NCBI RefSeq assembly: GCF_009363075.1
Contig: NZ_CP045293.1
Coordinates: 620,001-684,000 of the forward strand
Reading direction: 5' to 3'
From: Paenibacillus guangzhouensis
GTDB lineage: Bacteria > Bacillota > Bacilli > Paenibacillales > Paenibacillaceae
DNA: 64,000 nt
Made by a program: the position numbers and the translations under genes. Below the pieces are notes generated by a model. That model saw nothing but the letters and a program-made list of their open reading frames with translations. It did not search any database and was not told where the DNA came from. Positions within the stretch are counted from its first letter, which is position 1. Each line of letters begins with the position of its first letter. This document shows, piece after piece, positions 1 to 8,239 of the stretch.

Positions 1-623
1 GCGGCTTCTTGTTTGTCACGGTTCGCAATTGCTTCGGCAATGGCCGGATGGAACGGGAACGTATCTTGGAACAAGCTCTGCTGGCCGAGCGGCGCTGATT
101 CCCAGAACGTATCGAATAATGTGGATAAGGATGTAATGATGCTCTGCAGGACCGTATTGCGGGATGCTTCGTAGATCGTCTGGTGAAAATTTTTGTCAGC
201 GAGATTCGTAATCGGGCCATCGGGATTGTTCTTAATCTCGTCCAAGTAACGCATCATCCGTTCGATTTGCTCTTCGGTCGCATATTCGGTTGCGAGTTCA
301 ACCGCCAGACCTTCGAGTGCCCTGCGAACTTGGCAAGCTTGTAGGAGAAGCGTCTTCTCGTTGCTGACATCAATTTTGGTCGAGAATCGGTAAGAGGAAG
401 GATCATCGACATAGACGCCTTTACCATTGTACATCTTGACGAATTCCATGGCCTCGAGCGCGCGGAGCGCTTCGCGAATCGATGTGCGGCTCACGTCGAG
501 CAGCTTGCTCATCTCCTCCAGCGAAGGGAGCTTGTCTCCTTTTTGCATGCCGTTCTCTTGGATGTAGTTCACGATTTCTTGCGCAGCGATTTCGTGCAGC
601 TGCATTTTTTTAATCTTCTGCAA
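1..623 (-). CDS. FadR-subfamily GntR transcriptional regulator (partial, 3' end outside window)
   Basis: The gene reads leftward off the window edge, so only about 207 N-terminal residues are visible. Residues ~8-75 form a GntR winged helix-turn-helix (KLPSLEEMSKLLDVSRTSIR, then EALRALEAM). This is followed by a helical FCD ligand-binding domain, with the family's spaced Asp/His residues visible in LADKNFHQTIYEAS and PFHPAIAEAI. I chose the TTG at 623 because AAGGAGG sits 8 nt upstream; an in-frame ATG at 605 would lose that ribosome binding site. FadR-type regulators usually repress sugar-acid, lactate or amino-acid catabolic genes in response to a small acid, but the target gene is not visible here. 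It is divergent from ada. The family call is confident; the ligand is unknown. Confidence 0.88.
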   Translation of the reverse strand, partial: MQKIKKMQLHEIAAQEIVNYIQENGMQKGDKLPSLEEMSKLLDVSRTSIREALRALEAMEFVKMYNGKGVYVDDPSSYRFSTKIDVSNEKTLLLQACQVRRALEGLAVELATEYATEEQIERMMRYLDEIKNNPDGPITNLADKNFHQTIYEASRNTVLQSIITSLSTLFDTFWESAPLGQQSLFQDTFPFHPAIAEAIANRDKQEA

Positions 624-673
624 GGAATGATCCTCCTTATCTAGTAAGCTGTCATACTGTATTATAGCCCCAA

Positions 674-702
674 TGTTACAAGGAAAATATATGCATGTCA
701 AA
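674..702 (-). promoter_or_regulatory. Candidate sigma-A promoter of the gntR-type gene
   Basis: On the minus strand a perfect TTGACA (702-697) is followed after 17 bp by TAACAT (679-674). A better -10 match, TATAAT (666-661), lies just downstream but lacks a good -35. Either could be used. Confidence 0.4.
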
Positions 703-743
703 TTGCTGCCTGATTTTCGGTTACGGCACTTCCCGGTTATGGC

Positions 744-749
744 TATAAT
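744..749 (+). promoter_or_regulatory. Candidate -10 element of ada
   Basis: A perfect TATAAT lies 33 bp upstream of the ada start codon. The hexamer 17 bp upstream (TTACGG, 721-726) is a poor -35, which would fit a promoter needing an activator such as methylated Ada itself. That last point is inference. Confidence 0.45.
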
Positions 750-781
750 TAGGATAACAACACATAGTAGGGAGTGCTGGT

Positions 782-1837
782 ATGATACCGACGTCGCGAT
801 ACGGCGAATACTATAAGGCTTTGATCGAGAAAAATTCGGAGTATGAGGGCGTATTTTATGTAGGCGTCAAGTCAACCGGGGTATTCTGCCGCCCGACTTG
901 TCCCGCACGGAAACCGAAGTTCGAGAACTGCGAATTCTATGAGACGGCGAAGGAGGCGCTGCTGGCATCGTTCCGACCCTGCCAACGCTGCCGACCCTTA
1001 TCCCATCCGAATCAAGTATCAGACGTTGTCCGCCAGCTCGTGGAAGCGGTGGAACAGAACCCGGAGAAGCGGTGGAAGACTCAAGATTTTCGGAATCTCT
1101 CGATGGATGAATCAACTGCACGACGGCAGTTCAAGAAACGCTTCGGCATGACGTTCATCGAATATGCGCGCTCCCGTCGGATGGGACTTGCGCTCAAGCA
1201 TATCAAGGCAGGGACCTCAGTCATTGATACCCAGCTCGCATCAGGTTATGAATCCAGCAGCGGCTTTCGCGACGCGTTCTCGCGTATCATGGGCGCAGCG
1301 CCGACGATGCTGGATGAGAGCAAGGTGCTAAAGGCCGCTTGGATCGATACGAAGCTTGGTCCGATGGTTGCGATTGCAGATGAGCATGAGTTATATTTAT
1401 TGGAATTTGTGGATCGTCGGGGCTTGGAACGTGAGGTAGAGCGGCTGCGATTGCGGACGAAATCAGCGATCATTCCTGGTACGACGAAGCCGATTCAATC
1501 GATTGAGGAAGAATTGACGCAGTACTTTGATGGCAAACTGAAGTCGTTCAAGACGCCGCTGCATCTGATCGGATCTCCGTTCCAACAGAGCGTGTGGAAT
1601 CAACTGGTGCAGATTCCGCCCGGAGAGACGCGCTCTTATTCGGATCTCGCCGTATCGCTTGGCAGACCGACGGCTTTCCGGGCCGTGGCTCAGGCTAATG
1701 GAGCGAATCAGCTGGCCATCGTGATTCCTTGTCACCGTGTCATTAACGCGAATGGCGAATTGGGCGGATATGGCGGCGGATTGTCGCGCAAAAATTGGCT
1801 GCTCCAGCATGAGAAGACAATTGCGTACGAAGGATAG
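782..1837 (+). CDS. ada: Bifunctional Ada: methylphosphotriester-DNA methyltransferase / AraC activator / O6-methylguanine-DNA methyltransferase
   Basis: Cytosolic DNA-alkylation repair protein and transcriptional activator. Residues ~1-80 are the Ada zinc domain with four Cys at 36, 40, 67 and 70 (FCRPTC ... RPCQRC). In E. coli Ada the first of these accepts methyl groups from phosphotriesters. Residues ~85-180 are an AraC-type helix-turn-helix. Residues ~185-351 are the O6-alkylguanine transferase, with the suicide cysteine in PCHRV (Cys317) and the downstream GGYGGG loop. The 351-residue length matches E. coli Ada (354), so the full three-part fusion is present; Bacillus subtilis instead splits it into AdaA and AdaB. 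The ATG has GGGAG 7 nt upstream. It stands alone, followed by a terminator, and is probably self-activated after methylation, as known for the family. Confidence 0.95.
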   Translation: MIPTSRYGEYYKALIEKNSEYEGVFYVGVKSTGVFCRPTCPARKPKFENCEFYETAKEALLASFRPCQRCRPLSHPNQVSDVVRQLVEAVEQNPEKRWKTQDFRNLSMDESTARRQFKKRFGMTFIEYARSRRMGLALKHIKAGTSVIDTQLASGYESSSGFRDAFSRIMGAAPTMLDESKVLKAAWIDTKLGPMVAIADEHELYLLEFVDRRGLEREVERLRLRTKSAIIPGTTKPIQSIEEELTQYFDGKLKSFKTPLHLIGSPFQQSVWNQLVQIPPGETRSYSDLAVSLGRPTAFRAVAQANGANQLAIVIPCHRVINANGELGGYGGGLSRKNWLLQHEKTIAYEG

Positions 1838-1871
1838 GTTCGTAGGAGAAGCGCAGCTGCGTTAAGGAATG

Positions 1872-1903
1872 AAAGGGCAACCTGGTGATCGGGTTGCCCT
1901 TTT
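1872..1903 (+). terminator. Rho-independent terminator of ada
   Basis: Inverted repeat AAGGGCAACC / GGTTGCCCTT with an 8-9 nt loop, ending in T4. It lies between the convergent ada and PocR-type genes and may serve both. Confidence 0.8.
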
Positions 1904-1923
1904 CTGCTTGAATGATTCGGTTG

Positions 1924-2967
1924 TTACTCCGTGGCCTTGTTCTTATACACGGTGCGATAGACGGCGGGCGTCAAGTTCTCGAATTTCTTGAAGGTTTTGA
2001 TGAAGTACCCGGCATCGCAGAATCCGAGTTCATCACTGATCTGATTCACGGCGAGATCGGAGGTTTCGAGCAGCTGCTTGGCCCATTCGATTTTGAGTCT
2101 CGCCGTGAAGACGGAGAAGTTCTCGCCCGTCTCCCTCGTGAACATCCGGCTGAAGTAGCTCGGACTCATATGGCAGCGTTGTGCCATCCCTTGCAGGGTG
2201 AAGTTCTCGCTTTTGTGGGCATAGAGATAATCGAACGCCGGTTGCAGCGCCGCATTGGTGGCATGAAAGGTCTGGGATGCGGAATGTCTGACTTTGGTCT
2301 CGATCAACGCGCTGGACAGCTCATGCTGAATGGCTTGAATATTGCGATACGTACGCTCCGCGGTGTTCAGTGGTTCCAAGGCAGGGTCTGCCTCGAGCGC
2401 CAGAGCTTTTTTGTACATATCGATCGTAGCATTCTTATGAATCGCCTCTTCGACGATATAGGTGCACAAGTGGAACAGCATATCCGCGATCGTCGTCACC
2501 TCTTCGTAAGACAGGACAGGCAGCGCAAGGTAATCTTCCTTCAAATGCTTGAATTTATTGTTCGTCTCCGCATTCGATGGACGAGATACGATTCGCTCCA
2601 GCAGAGGGGCATCTTCGTCTCGCAGCTTGATCTGACCCGCCATAATCGCGCCGATGTATTGGTTATCGATAATGATAGGGATCGCGATGTCCAGAATATC
2701 GAAATGACAGCGATAAATATAAGGTTTATTTAGCCGAACGGCTTCAAGACCGCCGCGCGCATCGCATTTCTGGCAATATTGCGCGAGTGAGGGATCTTGT
2801 CGAACGCCTTGGCAGAAGGATTGGCAGTAGCTGTGCTTGGTCACGGGGATCCCTTTGTAATCGACGGTGATGATCGCCATTTTGGTTACCAGAGAGAGCG
2901 AGTCCTGCAGCTTATGCCATTTGTCCATATCAATGATGCGTTCGAGATCGTAGCGTGATTTTACCAT
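1924..2967 (-). CDS. PocR-domain AraC-family transcriptional regulator
   Basis: A 347-residue regulator. Residues ~10-170 form a PocR-type sensory domain with its conserved cysteine pattern (CQSFCQG ... YCQKCDARGG) and the IAIPIIIDNQYIGAIMAGQ core. The last ~100 residues carry two AraC helix-turn-helix motifs (TLQGMAQRCHMSPSYFSRMF and VNQISDELGFCDAGYFIKTF). PocR domains are known or predicted to sense small hydrocarbon derivatives such as propanediol or glycerol-related compounds. The reading frame can extend to a TTG at 2991, but the ATG at 2967 has AAAGGGAG 11 nt upstream while the TTG has none. It is divergent from the YesM-type kinase across a shared intergenic region, so cross-control is possible. 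The gldA/dhaKL genes 23 kb away are conceivable targets. The family call is secure; ligand and targets are unknown. Confidence 0.88.
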   Translation of the reverse strand: MVKSRYDLERIIDMDKWHKLQDSLSLVTKMAIITVDYKGIPVTKHSYCQSFCQGVRQDPSLAQYCQKCDARGGLEAVRLNKPYIYRCHFDILDIAIPIIIDNQYIGAIMAGQIKLRDEDAPLLERIVSRPSNAETNNKFKHLKEDYLALPVLSYEEVTTIADMLFHLCTYIVEEAIHKNATIDMYKKALALEADPALEPLNTAERTYRNIQAIQHELSSALIETKVRHSASQTFHATNAALQPAFDYLYAHKSENFTLQGMAQRCHMSPSYFSRMFTRETGENFSVFTARLKIEWAKQLLETSDLAVNQISDELGFCDAGYFIKTFKKFENLTPAVYRTVYKNKATE

Positions 2968-3002
2968 GATCGTGTGTTCTCCCTTTGCCAATGGATATAT
3001 TC

Positions 3003-3031
3003 ATCATAGTCGACTTTCATAAGCAAGTAAA
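3003..3031 (-). promoter_or_regulatory. Candidate promoter of the PocR-type regulator gene
   Basis: On the minus strand TTTACT (3031-3026), a 17-bp spacer and TATGAT (3008-3003) lie 36 bp upstream of the ATG at 2967. Confidence 0.5.
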
Positions 3032-3090
3032 TTGATCGTTGTGAAGGTATGATTGAATCGTAGATAGAAGGATTATTTTATGTGATTAAC

Positions 3091-3150
3091 GAAAAATATC
3101 ATGTAACCACAAAAAATATCATTAAAACGATCTCTCTAAATTTTTATACT
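3091..3150 (+). promoter_or_regulatory. Regulon element D: two TATCAT half-sites 20 bp apart plus -10, upstream of the YesM-type kinase
   Basis: TATCAT occurs at 3097-3102 and again at 3117-3122, each in the context AAAAATATCAT. A -10 hexamer TATACT sits at 3145-3150, exactly 28 bp after the start of the second half-site. The hexamer 17 bp upstream of the -10 is TTAAAA, a poor -35, as expected for an activator-dependent promoter. The same spacing recurs at 6692, 10171 and 19432. AraC-family activators typically bind direct repeats about 20-21 bp apart. This one would autoregulate the two-component operon. Confidence 0.7.
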
Positions 3151-3272
3151 GTACTTAGCAAAATAGATCGCCCTGCTCTAGTGTTCAATTGAAGGCGATC
3201 TTCTTCGTTATATAGTTTGTTATTGAAGTAACAATGACCAGATAATAATTTGCTTCCGTATGGAGGGTGTCC

Positions 3273-5039
3273 ATGTTCAAACAAAAAGACAGAGAGATTA
3301 CGATACATTTTATTAGAACATTTGTATTGATTATCATTATTCCATTCATCTTATTTATTAATATTTTCTATAAATACTATTCCACCTCATTAATTCATAA
3401 GTCCATTGATCAAATGGATCAGCAGTTGGATGTCGCGTCTAAAAATATGAACTCTGAGCTGAAACGAGCCTCCCTTACCATCGCTACAATCGCGAATGTA
3501 AATGACCACACAATTCTAGATGCCGTCTCCGCGTGGAGCAAAAGCTCAAGCTCGGTAGAGAAAATTCAACTTGCGCGTGAAATTGACTCCTACTTAAATA
3601 TTATCTCGAATTATAGCAATGAGATCGTCAGTGTTATTTTTACACTAAAGAGTGGAGGATACTATTATTTCAAAAACCCCCCAACGATATCCGATTCTTC
3701 CATTCGCAATCTGCCATGGTATCAAGAAGCGCTGAGGAAAAGCGGTGGAGCGGCCATCATTGTTGATAGCCTGAACGGTATTACTTCAAATAAGCAGGAC
3801 ATGTTTACCTTATTGCTTCATCCGGATCAGTCGCTCGAATCAGAGATTGAGATGGTTTATTTGATTACCCACGCCTCTCTGCCAGATTACATTCATAAGA
3901 ATCCAGAAATTGAACAATTCATGATGGATCGAAATGGTCATCGAATTGTGAATCAGAACAATCATAATAAGGTAGATCCAGAAATTTTAATGGAAGTATC
4001 GAGCATGATGAAGAAACCATCTCATGATCGTGACAAGGATTATACCTTTATTAATATCAATGGCGTAAATAAGCTTATTAAGCTGTATTCGTTCGAGAAG
4101 TCAGATTGGATTATCGTTAATGTGTTGGATGAGAACATGGTTACGAGGGAAGCAAATCAATTTTTAAAGATATCTATCATCTTCATATTTTGTAGTTTTG
4201 TTTTATTTTTATTGTTTATATTTAGTTTTTTTCGAAATATACTTAGCCCGTTGCAGAACCTCATTCGAGCGATGAGAAAAGTGGAGACAGGTGATTTTAT
4301 GACGGAGGTAAAGGCAGACGGAAGAGGTGAGATTAAGCGGCTGGGTTATTCCTTCAATCGCATGGTTTCTCAGATCAGAGATCTTATGCAGGAACGTGAT
4401 TTGAAGGAACGAGCGCGCAGCCAGGCTGAAATCGAAGCTTTGCAATCACAGATTAATCCGCACTTCTTATCGAATACATTGAATTCCGTTCGGCTTATGG
4501 CCATGATTGCGAAGACAGACAATATTCGTAAAATCATTGAGAGCCTGTCAGCGCTTCTGACGCATGTATTTCGCGCGCCGAACTCGCTAGCTCCGATCGG
4601 TCAGGAGATCAAAGTACTAGAGTCCTACGTACATATTATGCAGGTTCGTTATGGAGGCAAGCTTAATATTCAATTTCATGTTGATGATACCCTTTTGAAT
4701 TACAATATGCCCAAAATGCTGCTTCAGCCGATTCTTGAAAATGCCATTTTTCATGGACTTGATCAACAAAATATGAATGAGCTTATTGAGGTGAACGCGA
4801 TTCGGCATGAGCATGGCGTATGCTTTACCATCACGGATTATGGCAAAGGAATGACAGACGAGCAAATTAGGGGATTGCTGCAGCAGGGTGAAAAATACGA
4901 GCGTGGCACTTTTAGTGGGATAGGCGTATATAACGTGTTACAACGAATCGAGCTGAATTATGGTCATCCATACGGTTTAAAAATTGATAGCAAGTTAGGT
5001 GGAGGAACTACCGTTACGATTCTGCTGCCATTGGTATGA
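3273..5039 (+). CDS. YesM-like sensor histidine kinase
   Basis: Membrane sensor kinase of 588 residues, His-kinase/LytS-YesM family. Membrane helices are at ~13-33 and ~298-320, enclosing a ~265-residue extracellular sensor region (probably Cache-like). A HAMP linker follows (~320-372), then a coiled region and the phosphoacceptor motif QINPHFLSNTLN with His397; family members usually have Tyr where this has Ser. The C-terminal ATPase domain shows the N box (LQPILENAIFHGL, ~486) and a GxG-type G2 region near the end. The frame can open at GTG 3267, but GGAGG at 3262-3266 is only correctly spaced (6 nt) for the ATG at 3273. The response regulator follows 31 bp later. In this family the kinase senses an extracellular sugar or the loaded binding protein; here the neighbours point to oligosaccharides. 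Confidence 0.92.
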   Translation: MFKQKDREITIHFIRTFVLIIIIPFILFINIFYKYYSTSLIHKSIDQMDQQLDVASKNMNSELKRASLTIATIANVNDHTILDAVSAWSKSSSSVEKIQLAREIDSYLNIISNYSNEIVSVIFTLKSGGYYYFKNPPTISDSSIRNLPWYQEALRKSGGAAIIVDSLNGITSNKQDMFTLLLHPDQSLESEIEMVYLITHASLPDYIHKNPEIEQFMMDRNGHRIVNQNNHNKVDPEILMEVSSMMKKPSHDRDKDYTFININGVNKLIKLYSFEKSDWIIVNVLDENMVTREANQFLKISIIFIFCSFVLFLLFIFSFFRNILSPLQNLIRAMRKVETGDFMTEVKADGRGEIKRLGYSFNRMVSQIRDLMQERDLKERARSQAEIEALQSQINPHFLSNTLNSVRLMAMIAKTDNIRKIIESLSALLTHVFRAPNSLAPIGQEIKVLESYVHIMQVRYGGKLNIQFHVDDTLLNYNMPKMLLQPILENAIFHGLDQQNMNELIEVNAIRHEHGVCFTITDYGKGMTDEQIRGLLQQGEKYERGTFSGIGVYNVLQRIELNYGHPYGLKIDSKLGGGTTVTILLPLV

Positions 5040-5070
5040 ACATGATCTTTTCATGGAAAGGACGAACCGT

Positions 5071-6687
5071 ATGATGAATGTGATGATCGTAGAAGACGAG
5101 ACGATTATGAGATTGGCACTATCTACGCTGATTGAATGGGAGTCGAACGGATTTCGAATTGTATATGAGGCGAGTAATGGCTATCAAGCACTTCAATATA
5201 TCAAGGAAAACCGAGAGATTGACATTGTCATTACAGATTTGAAGATGCCTGTGATGGATGGTTTAGAGCTGATTGATGAGCTTAACCAGTTGAAAGGAAC
5301 ATCTCCGCATGTCGTCATTTTAAGTGCGTATGATGACTTTGAATATGTAAGGAAGGCATTTAAGCGGGGAATTCATGACTACATTCTTAAATCGGAGATG
5401 GATCCGAATGTTGTTCTGGATCTCTTGCATCGGATCAAACACGATTGTGAAGTTGAACAGACGAAGTCAATACAATCGAGTGAAATCCGTCATGGGGAAC
5501 GGATAAGGCTGAAACAGCAGACCATTCGGGAATGGCTTGAAATTGGCGTGAATGCACCGTTCGATCCTTTGATGCTGGAGGATCTGAATATGAGGCTGGA
5601 AGGGTTCTACATGACCGTCTCCTTGATTCGAGTAGAGGGCTTTGCTGAAGTGCAGGAGCGGTATGGTTCGGCAATTGGGGAGTTTGTAAGTTCAGTAGTC
5701 AAGTCTATCGATCAGGTGCTTGCGGAGGCAGGGACTGGTGAAGTTATTAGCTGGAACACGTATGAGTACGCGGTGCTGTTATCGTTTCGAACGAGTAGTT
5801 TATTGTATGTGCGGCAGAATCTATCGCAGATCATGGATCAAATTATCTTTGTACTGAAGGAGTACATCAATATTCAAGTGACGATCGGCGTAAGCGAGTT
5901 GTGCGAAGAGCTAAAGCAACTCCCGGAATTTTATCTTCAAGCTCGAAAAAATGCTGATTTACGCTTTGTTATTAATAAGCATCGAATTATTTACCCAGAG
6001 GATGCCATACATTTCTTGAAGCAGTCGGGGGAGACCTTGATCGGGAAAGAGCAAGCCTTGCTGAATGCATTGCGAGAGGGCGATGAGCAGAAGGCGCTGC
6101 AAGAACTGGACCACATGTTTGTACGGATTAAGCGTTCGGCTTCCATGGGAAATGAGGTACTGCGTACGCGGTATATGGAGCTCTTAATGATATTGGTAAA
6201 GTTCATGTTTGATAACGGTTACGCAAATAATCACGAGCTGAATAAGATCGAGGACGTCTATCAAATGGCCTGGCAGATCGACTCAGCCGATCGTCTGCAA
6301 GCAAGGATATTAAATGTAGCTCAGCAGCTTCTTCAAGAGATCGATAAGAAGGCGGGTCAGATGAATCGGGTTGTGGCTATAGCACAAGCATATATTATGG
6401 AACATTATGATGAAGAGATTACGCTTGGGCGAGTAAGCGAGATCGTACATTTAAGTGAAAGTCATTTCAGCACATTGTTCTCGAAGGCAGTTGGAGAGAC
6501 GTTTAAGGAATTTGTTACAAAAGTGCGTATGGAAAAGGCTATGGAGAGCATGAAGAAGGAGCCTTATCTCAAGATATACGAGATTGCAGAGCGTACAGGA
6601 TATGCGAGTACGGAGCACTTTAGCCGAGTGTTTAAGAAGGCGACGGGCATGAGTCCAAATCAGTACATAAGGTCGGTTGCCAAATAG
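5071..6687 (+). CDS. YesN-like response regulator with AraC-type DNA-binding domain
   Basis: A 538-residue partner of the preceding kinase. Residues 1-120 are a receiver domain with acidic residues in IVEDE, phosphoacceptor Asp56 (ITDLKMP) and Lys107 (LKS). The middle ~300 residues are the variable region typical of long YesN-type regulators. Residues ~435-535 carry the AraC double helix-turn-helix (ITLGRVSEIVHLSESHFSTL and IYEIAERTGYASTEHFSRVF). The frame is open from 4999 but I chose ATG 5071, which has GGAAAGGA 8 nt upstream and starts right before the conserved MNVMIVEDE. It is the best candidate for binding the four repeated promoter elements in this locus. No terminator separates it from the binding-protein gene. 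Confidence 0.93.
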   Translation: MMNVMIVEDETIMRLALSTLIEWESNGFRIVYEASNGYQALQYIKENREIDIVITDLKMPVMDGLELIDELNQLKGTSPHVVILSAYDDFEYVRKAFKRGIHDYILKSEMDPNVVLDLLHRIKHDCEVEQTKSIQSSEIRHGERIRLKQQTIREWLEIGVNAPFDPLMLEDLNMRLEGFYMTVSLIRVEGFAEVQERYGSAIGEFVSSVVKSIDQVLAEAGTGEVISWNTYEYAVLLSFRTSSLLYVRQNLSQIMDQIIFVLKEYINIQVTIGVSELCEELKQLPEFYLQARKNADLRFVINKHRIIYPEDAIHFLKQSGETLIGKEQALLNALREGDEQKALQELDHMFVRIKRSASMGNEVLRTRYMELLMILVKFMFDNGYANNHELNKIEDVYQMAWQIDSADRLQARILNVAQQLLQEIDKKAGQMNRVVAIAQAYIMEHYDEEITLGRVSEIVHLSESHFSTLFSKAVGETFKEFVTKVRMEKAMESMKKEPYLKIYEIAERTGYASTEHFSRVFKKATGMSPNQYIRSVAK

Positions 6688-6691
6688 CCTA

Positions 6692-6751
6692 AAACTATAT
6701 CATGATTTCGAATGATTTATCATTCTGACCGCTTAACGGAAGGGCTATGAT
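6692..6751 (+). promoter_or_regulatory. Regulon element C upstream of the solute-binding protein gene
   Basis: TATCAT at 6698-6703 and TATCAT at 6718-6723 are exactly 20 bp apart. TATGAT at 6746-6751 is the -10, exactly 28 bp after the start of the second half-site. It aligns base for base with the element at 10171 (TATCATGA/GATCATGA, TC.AA, TCATT, TATGAT). It would start transcription about 45 bp before the start codon of the binding-protein gene. Confidence 0.7.
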
Positions 6752-6805
6752 AGAAACAGCAAATGAGCAATAGCTTATATCCAATAAGTATAGGAGGAAT
6801 GTTAT

Positions 6806-8152
6806 ATGCAACAGGTTCGACCACGGATGACACGCATATTATGTACGCTCATGATCACAGCCTTAATGGTACCCTTATTCTCCGCATGTGGATCGAAAGA
6901 GAAATCAGACGTCGAGAAGGAGCAATCCGCTCAGCCGGCTACGCAGCAGGAGCAGAAAGTTGAAGAGAAGGAACCCGTCACGTTAAAGTTCCCGATCTGG
7001 TCCACGATTACGGAGGATTTATTCAACAAGCTGGATCTTGTAAACGAATACAAAAAGGAACATCCGAATGTCACGATTGAATTGGAGCTGTTAAAGGATA
7101 CAGAGTATGAAAATACGATGAAGATCCGGAATTCAGCGAACGAATTGCCGGATATTCTGCCTTTGAAATCGGCTTGGTTGATTAATTTCAAAGATAATAT
7201 TTTGCCGCTGGATGACTTGGATGCAGCCAAGAACAATATGTTCGCAGCTGATTTTAAGGTGAATGATCATATCTATGGTGTACCCGAAAGCCAATTCAAT
7301 GAGTTCGTATGGTATCGGAAGAGTGTGTTCCAGGAATACGGACTTGAGATTCCAAAGACTTGGGGAGAGTTCGTAACGGCTGCTAAAAAGATTAAAGACG
7401 GCGGCAAATATATTCCTATTGCGATGGGCGGAAAAGATGCATGGCCGGATTATCCTTTTAACGAATTTATGCCTTCGCTTGTAGCGGGTGATGGGGATTA
7501 CTGGTCAACAATGGCTACGATCGATGAACCGTTCACGAAAGGCCAGGCCTACTATGATGCTTATGCCAAAATCCAAGAGCTGTACGATGCAAAGGTGATG
7601 GGTCCAGATCCGCTCGGTATTGGCTTTGATCAATCCAAGTTGATGTTTGCTTCCAAGCAGGCGGCGATGATTGGGCTTGGTCAATGGTTCGGCAGCGATT
7701 TGAAATCGATGAAGGATGTAGATATGAATGATGTAGGTGCCTTCTTGTTGCCGGTTCGTGATTCCGAAAGTGATCCGTTTAATACGATTTCGATGGTCGA
7801 TACGTTCTTTACGATTCCAAAAACGTCGAAGTACCCAGAGGAAGCAAAAGAATTCATTAACTGGTTCTTCAGTGATGCATGGTATTCCAAATATTTGACC
7901 GAGGCTCAACTTCAATCGACGGTGAAGGATGTGAAGATTGATCTAGGTCCAATGTTCAAGGGTGCTTTTGACATGTCCAATCTAAATTATGTGTTGTATA
8001 AAGGCGGCAGTGAGGATTATAAGAAGATTGAATCGGCAATCAAGTTCGATGTGAAGAAAATGGGTCAGGACATGATGGCAGGCAAGGATTTCAATAAGAT
8101 GATGCAGGAAATGAATAACAGCTGGAAAAATGCCCGTTCCAAATTAAAATAA
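6806..8152 (+). CDS. ABC transporter extracellular solute-binding lipoprotein (family 1, sugar type)
   Basis: A 448-residue lipoprotein that should capture an oligosaccharide outside the membrane. The N terminus has a basic start, a hydrophobic stretch and the lipobox LFSAC with Cys28, followed by a charged, Gln/Lys/Glu-rich tether. The mature part has the family 1 binding-protein layout, including the WYRKSVFQEYGLEIPKTWGE region typical of maltose/oligosaccharide-binding proteins. The start has AGGAGG upstream (6792-6797). The two permease genes follow after a strong hairpin, which would favour excess production of the binding protein. The true ligand cannot be read from sequence; neighbouring GH2, GH43 and GH101 enzymes suggest glycan fragments. 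Confidence 0.93.
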   Translation: MQQVRPRMTRILCTLMITALMVPLFSACGSKEKSDVEKEQSAQPATQQEQKVEEKEPVTLKFPIWSTITEDLFNKLDLVNEYKKEHPNVTIELELLKDTEYENTMKIRNSANELPDILPLKSAWLINFKDNILPLDDLDAAKNNMFAADFKVNDHIYGVPESQFNEFVWYRKSVFQEYGLEIPKTWGEFVTAAKKIKDGGKYIPIAMGGKDAWPDYPFNEFMPSLVAGDGDYWSTMATIDEPFTKGQAYYDAYAKIQELYDAKVMGPDPLGIGFDQSKLMFASKQAAMIGLGQWFGSDLKSMKDVDMNDVGAFLLPVRDSESDPFNTISMVDTFFTIPKTSKYPEEAKEFINWFFSDAWYSKYLTEAQLQSTVKDVKIDLGPMFKGAFDMSNLNYVLYKGGSEDYKKIESAIKFDVKKMGQDMMAGKDFNKMMQEMNNSWKNARSKLK

Positions 8153-8177
8153 ATCTCAATTTGATAGTTGAGTAATG

Positions 8178-8217
8178 AGGAAGGTGGCTGCCATTTGGAT
8201 TAGCCACCTTCCTTATA
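8178..8217 (+). terminator. Hairpin between binding protein and permease genes (partial terminator)
   Basis: A perfect 12-bp stem, AGGAAGGTGGCT / AGCCACCTTCCT, with a 12-nt loop. It is followed by TATATA rather than a long T run, so it probably reduces rather than stops read-through, or stabilises the upstream message. Confidence 0.7.
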
Positions 8218-8239
8218 TATAAGGACTGGAGGGGTAGAA

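Noticed and set aside
1912-2733. Long plus-strand frame opposite the PocR-type regulator gene
   Set aside because: Shadow of the real minus-strand gene: no ribosome binding site and no recognisable domain, while the other strand has PocR and AraC domains.
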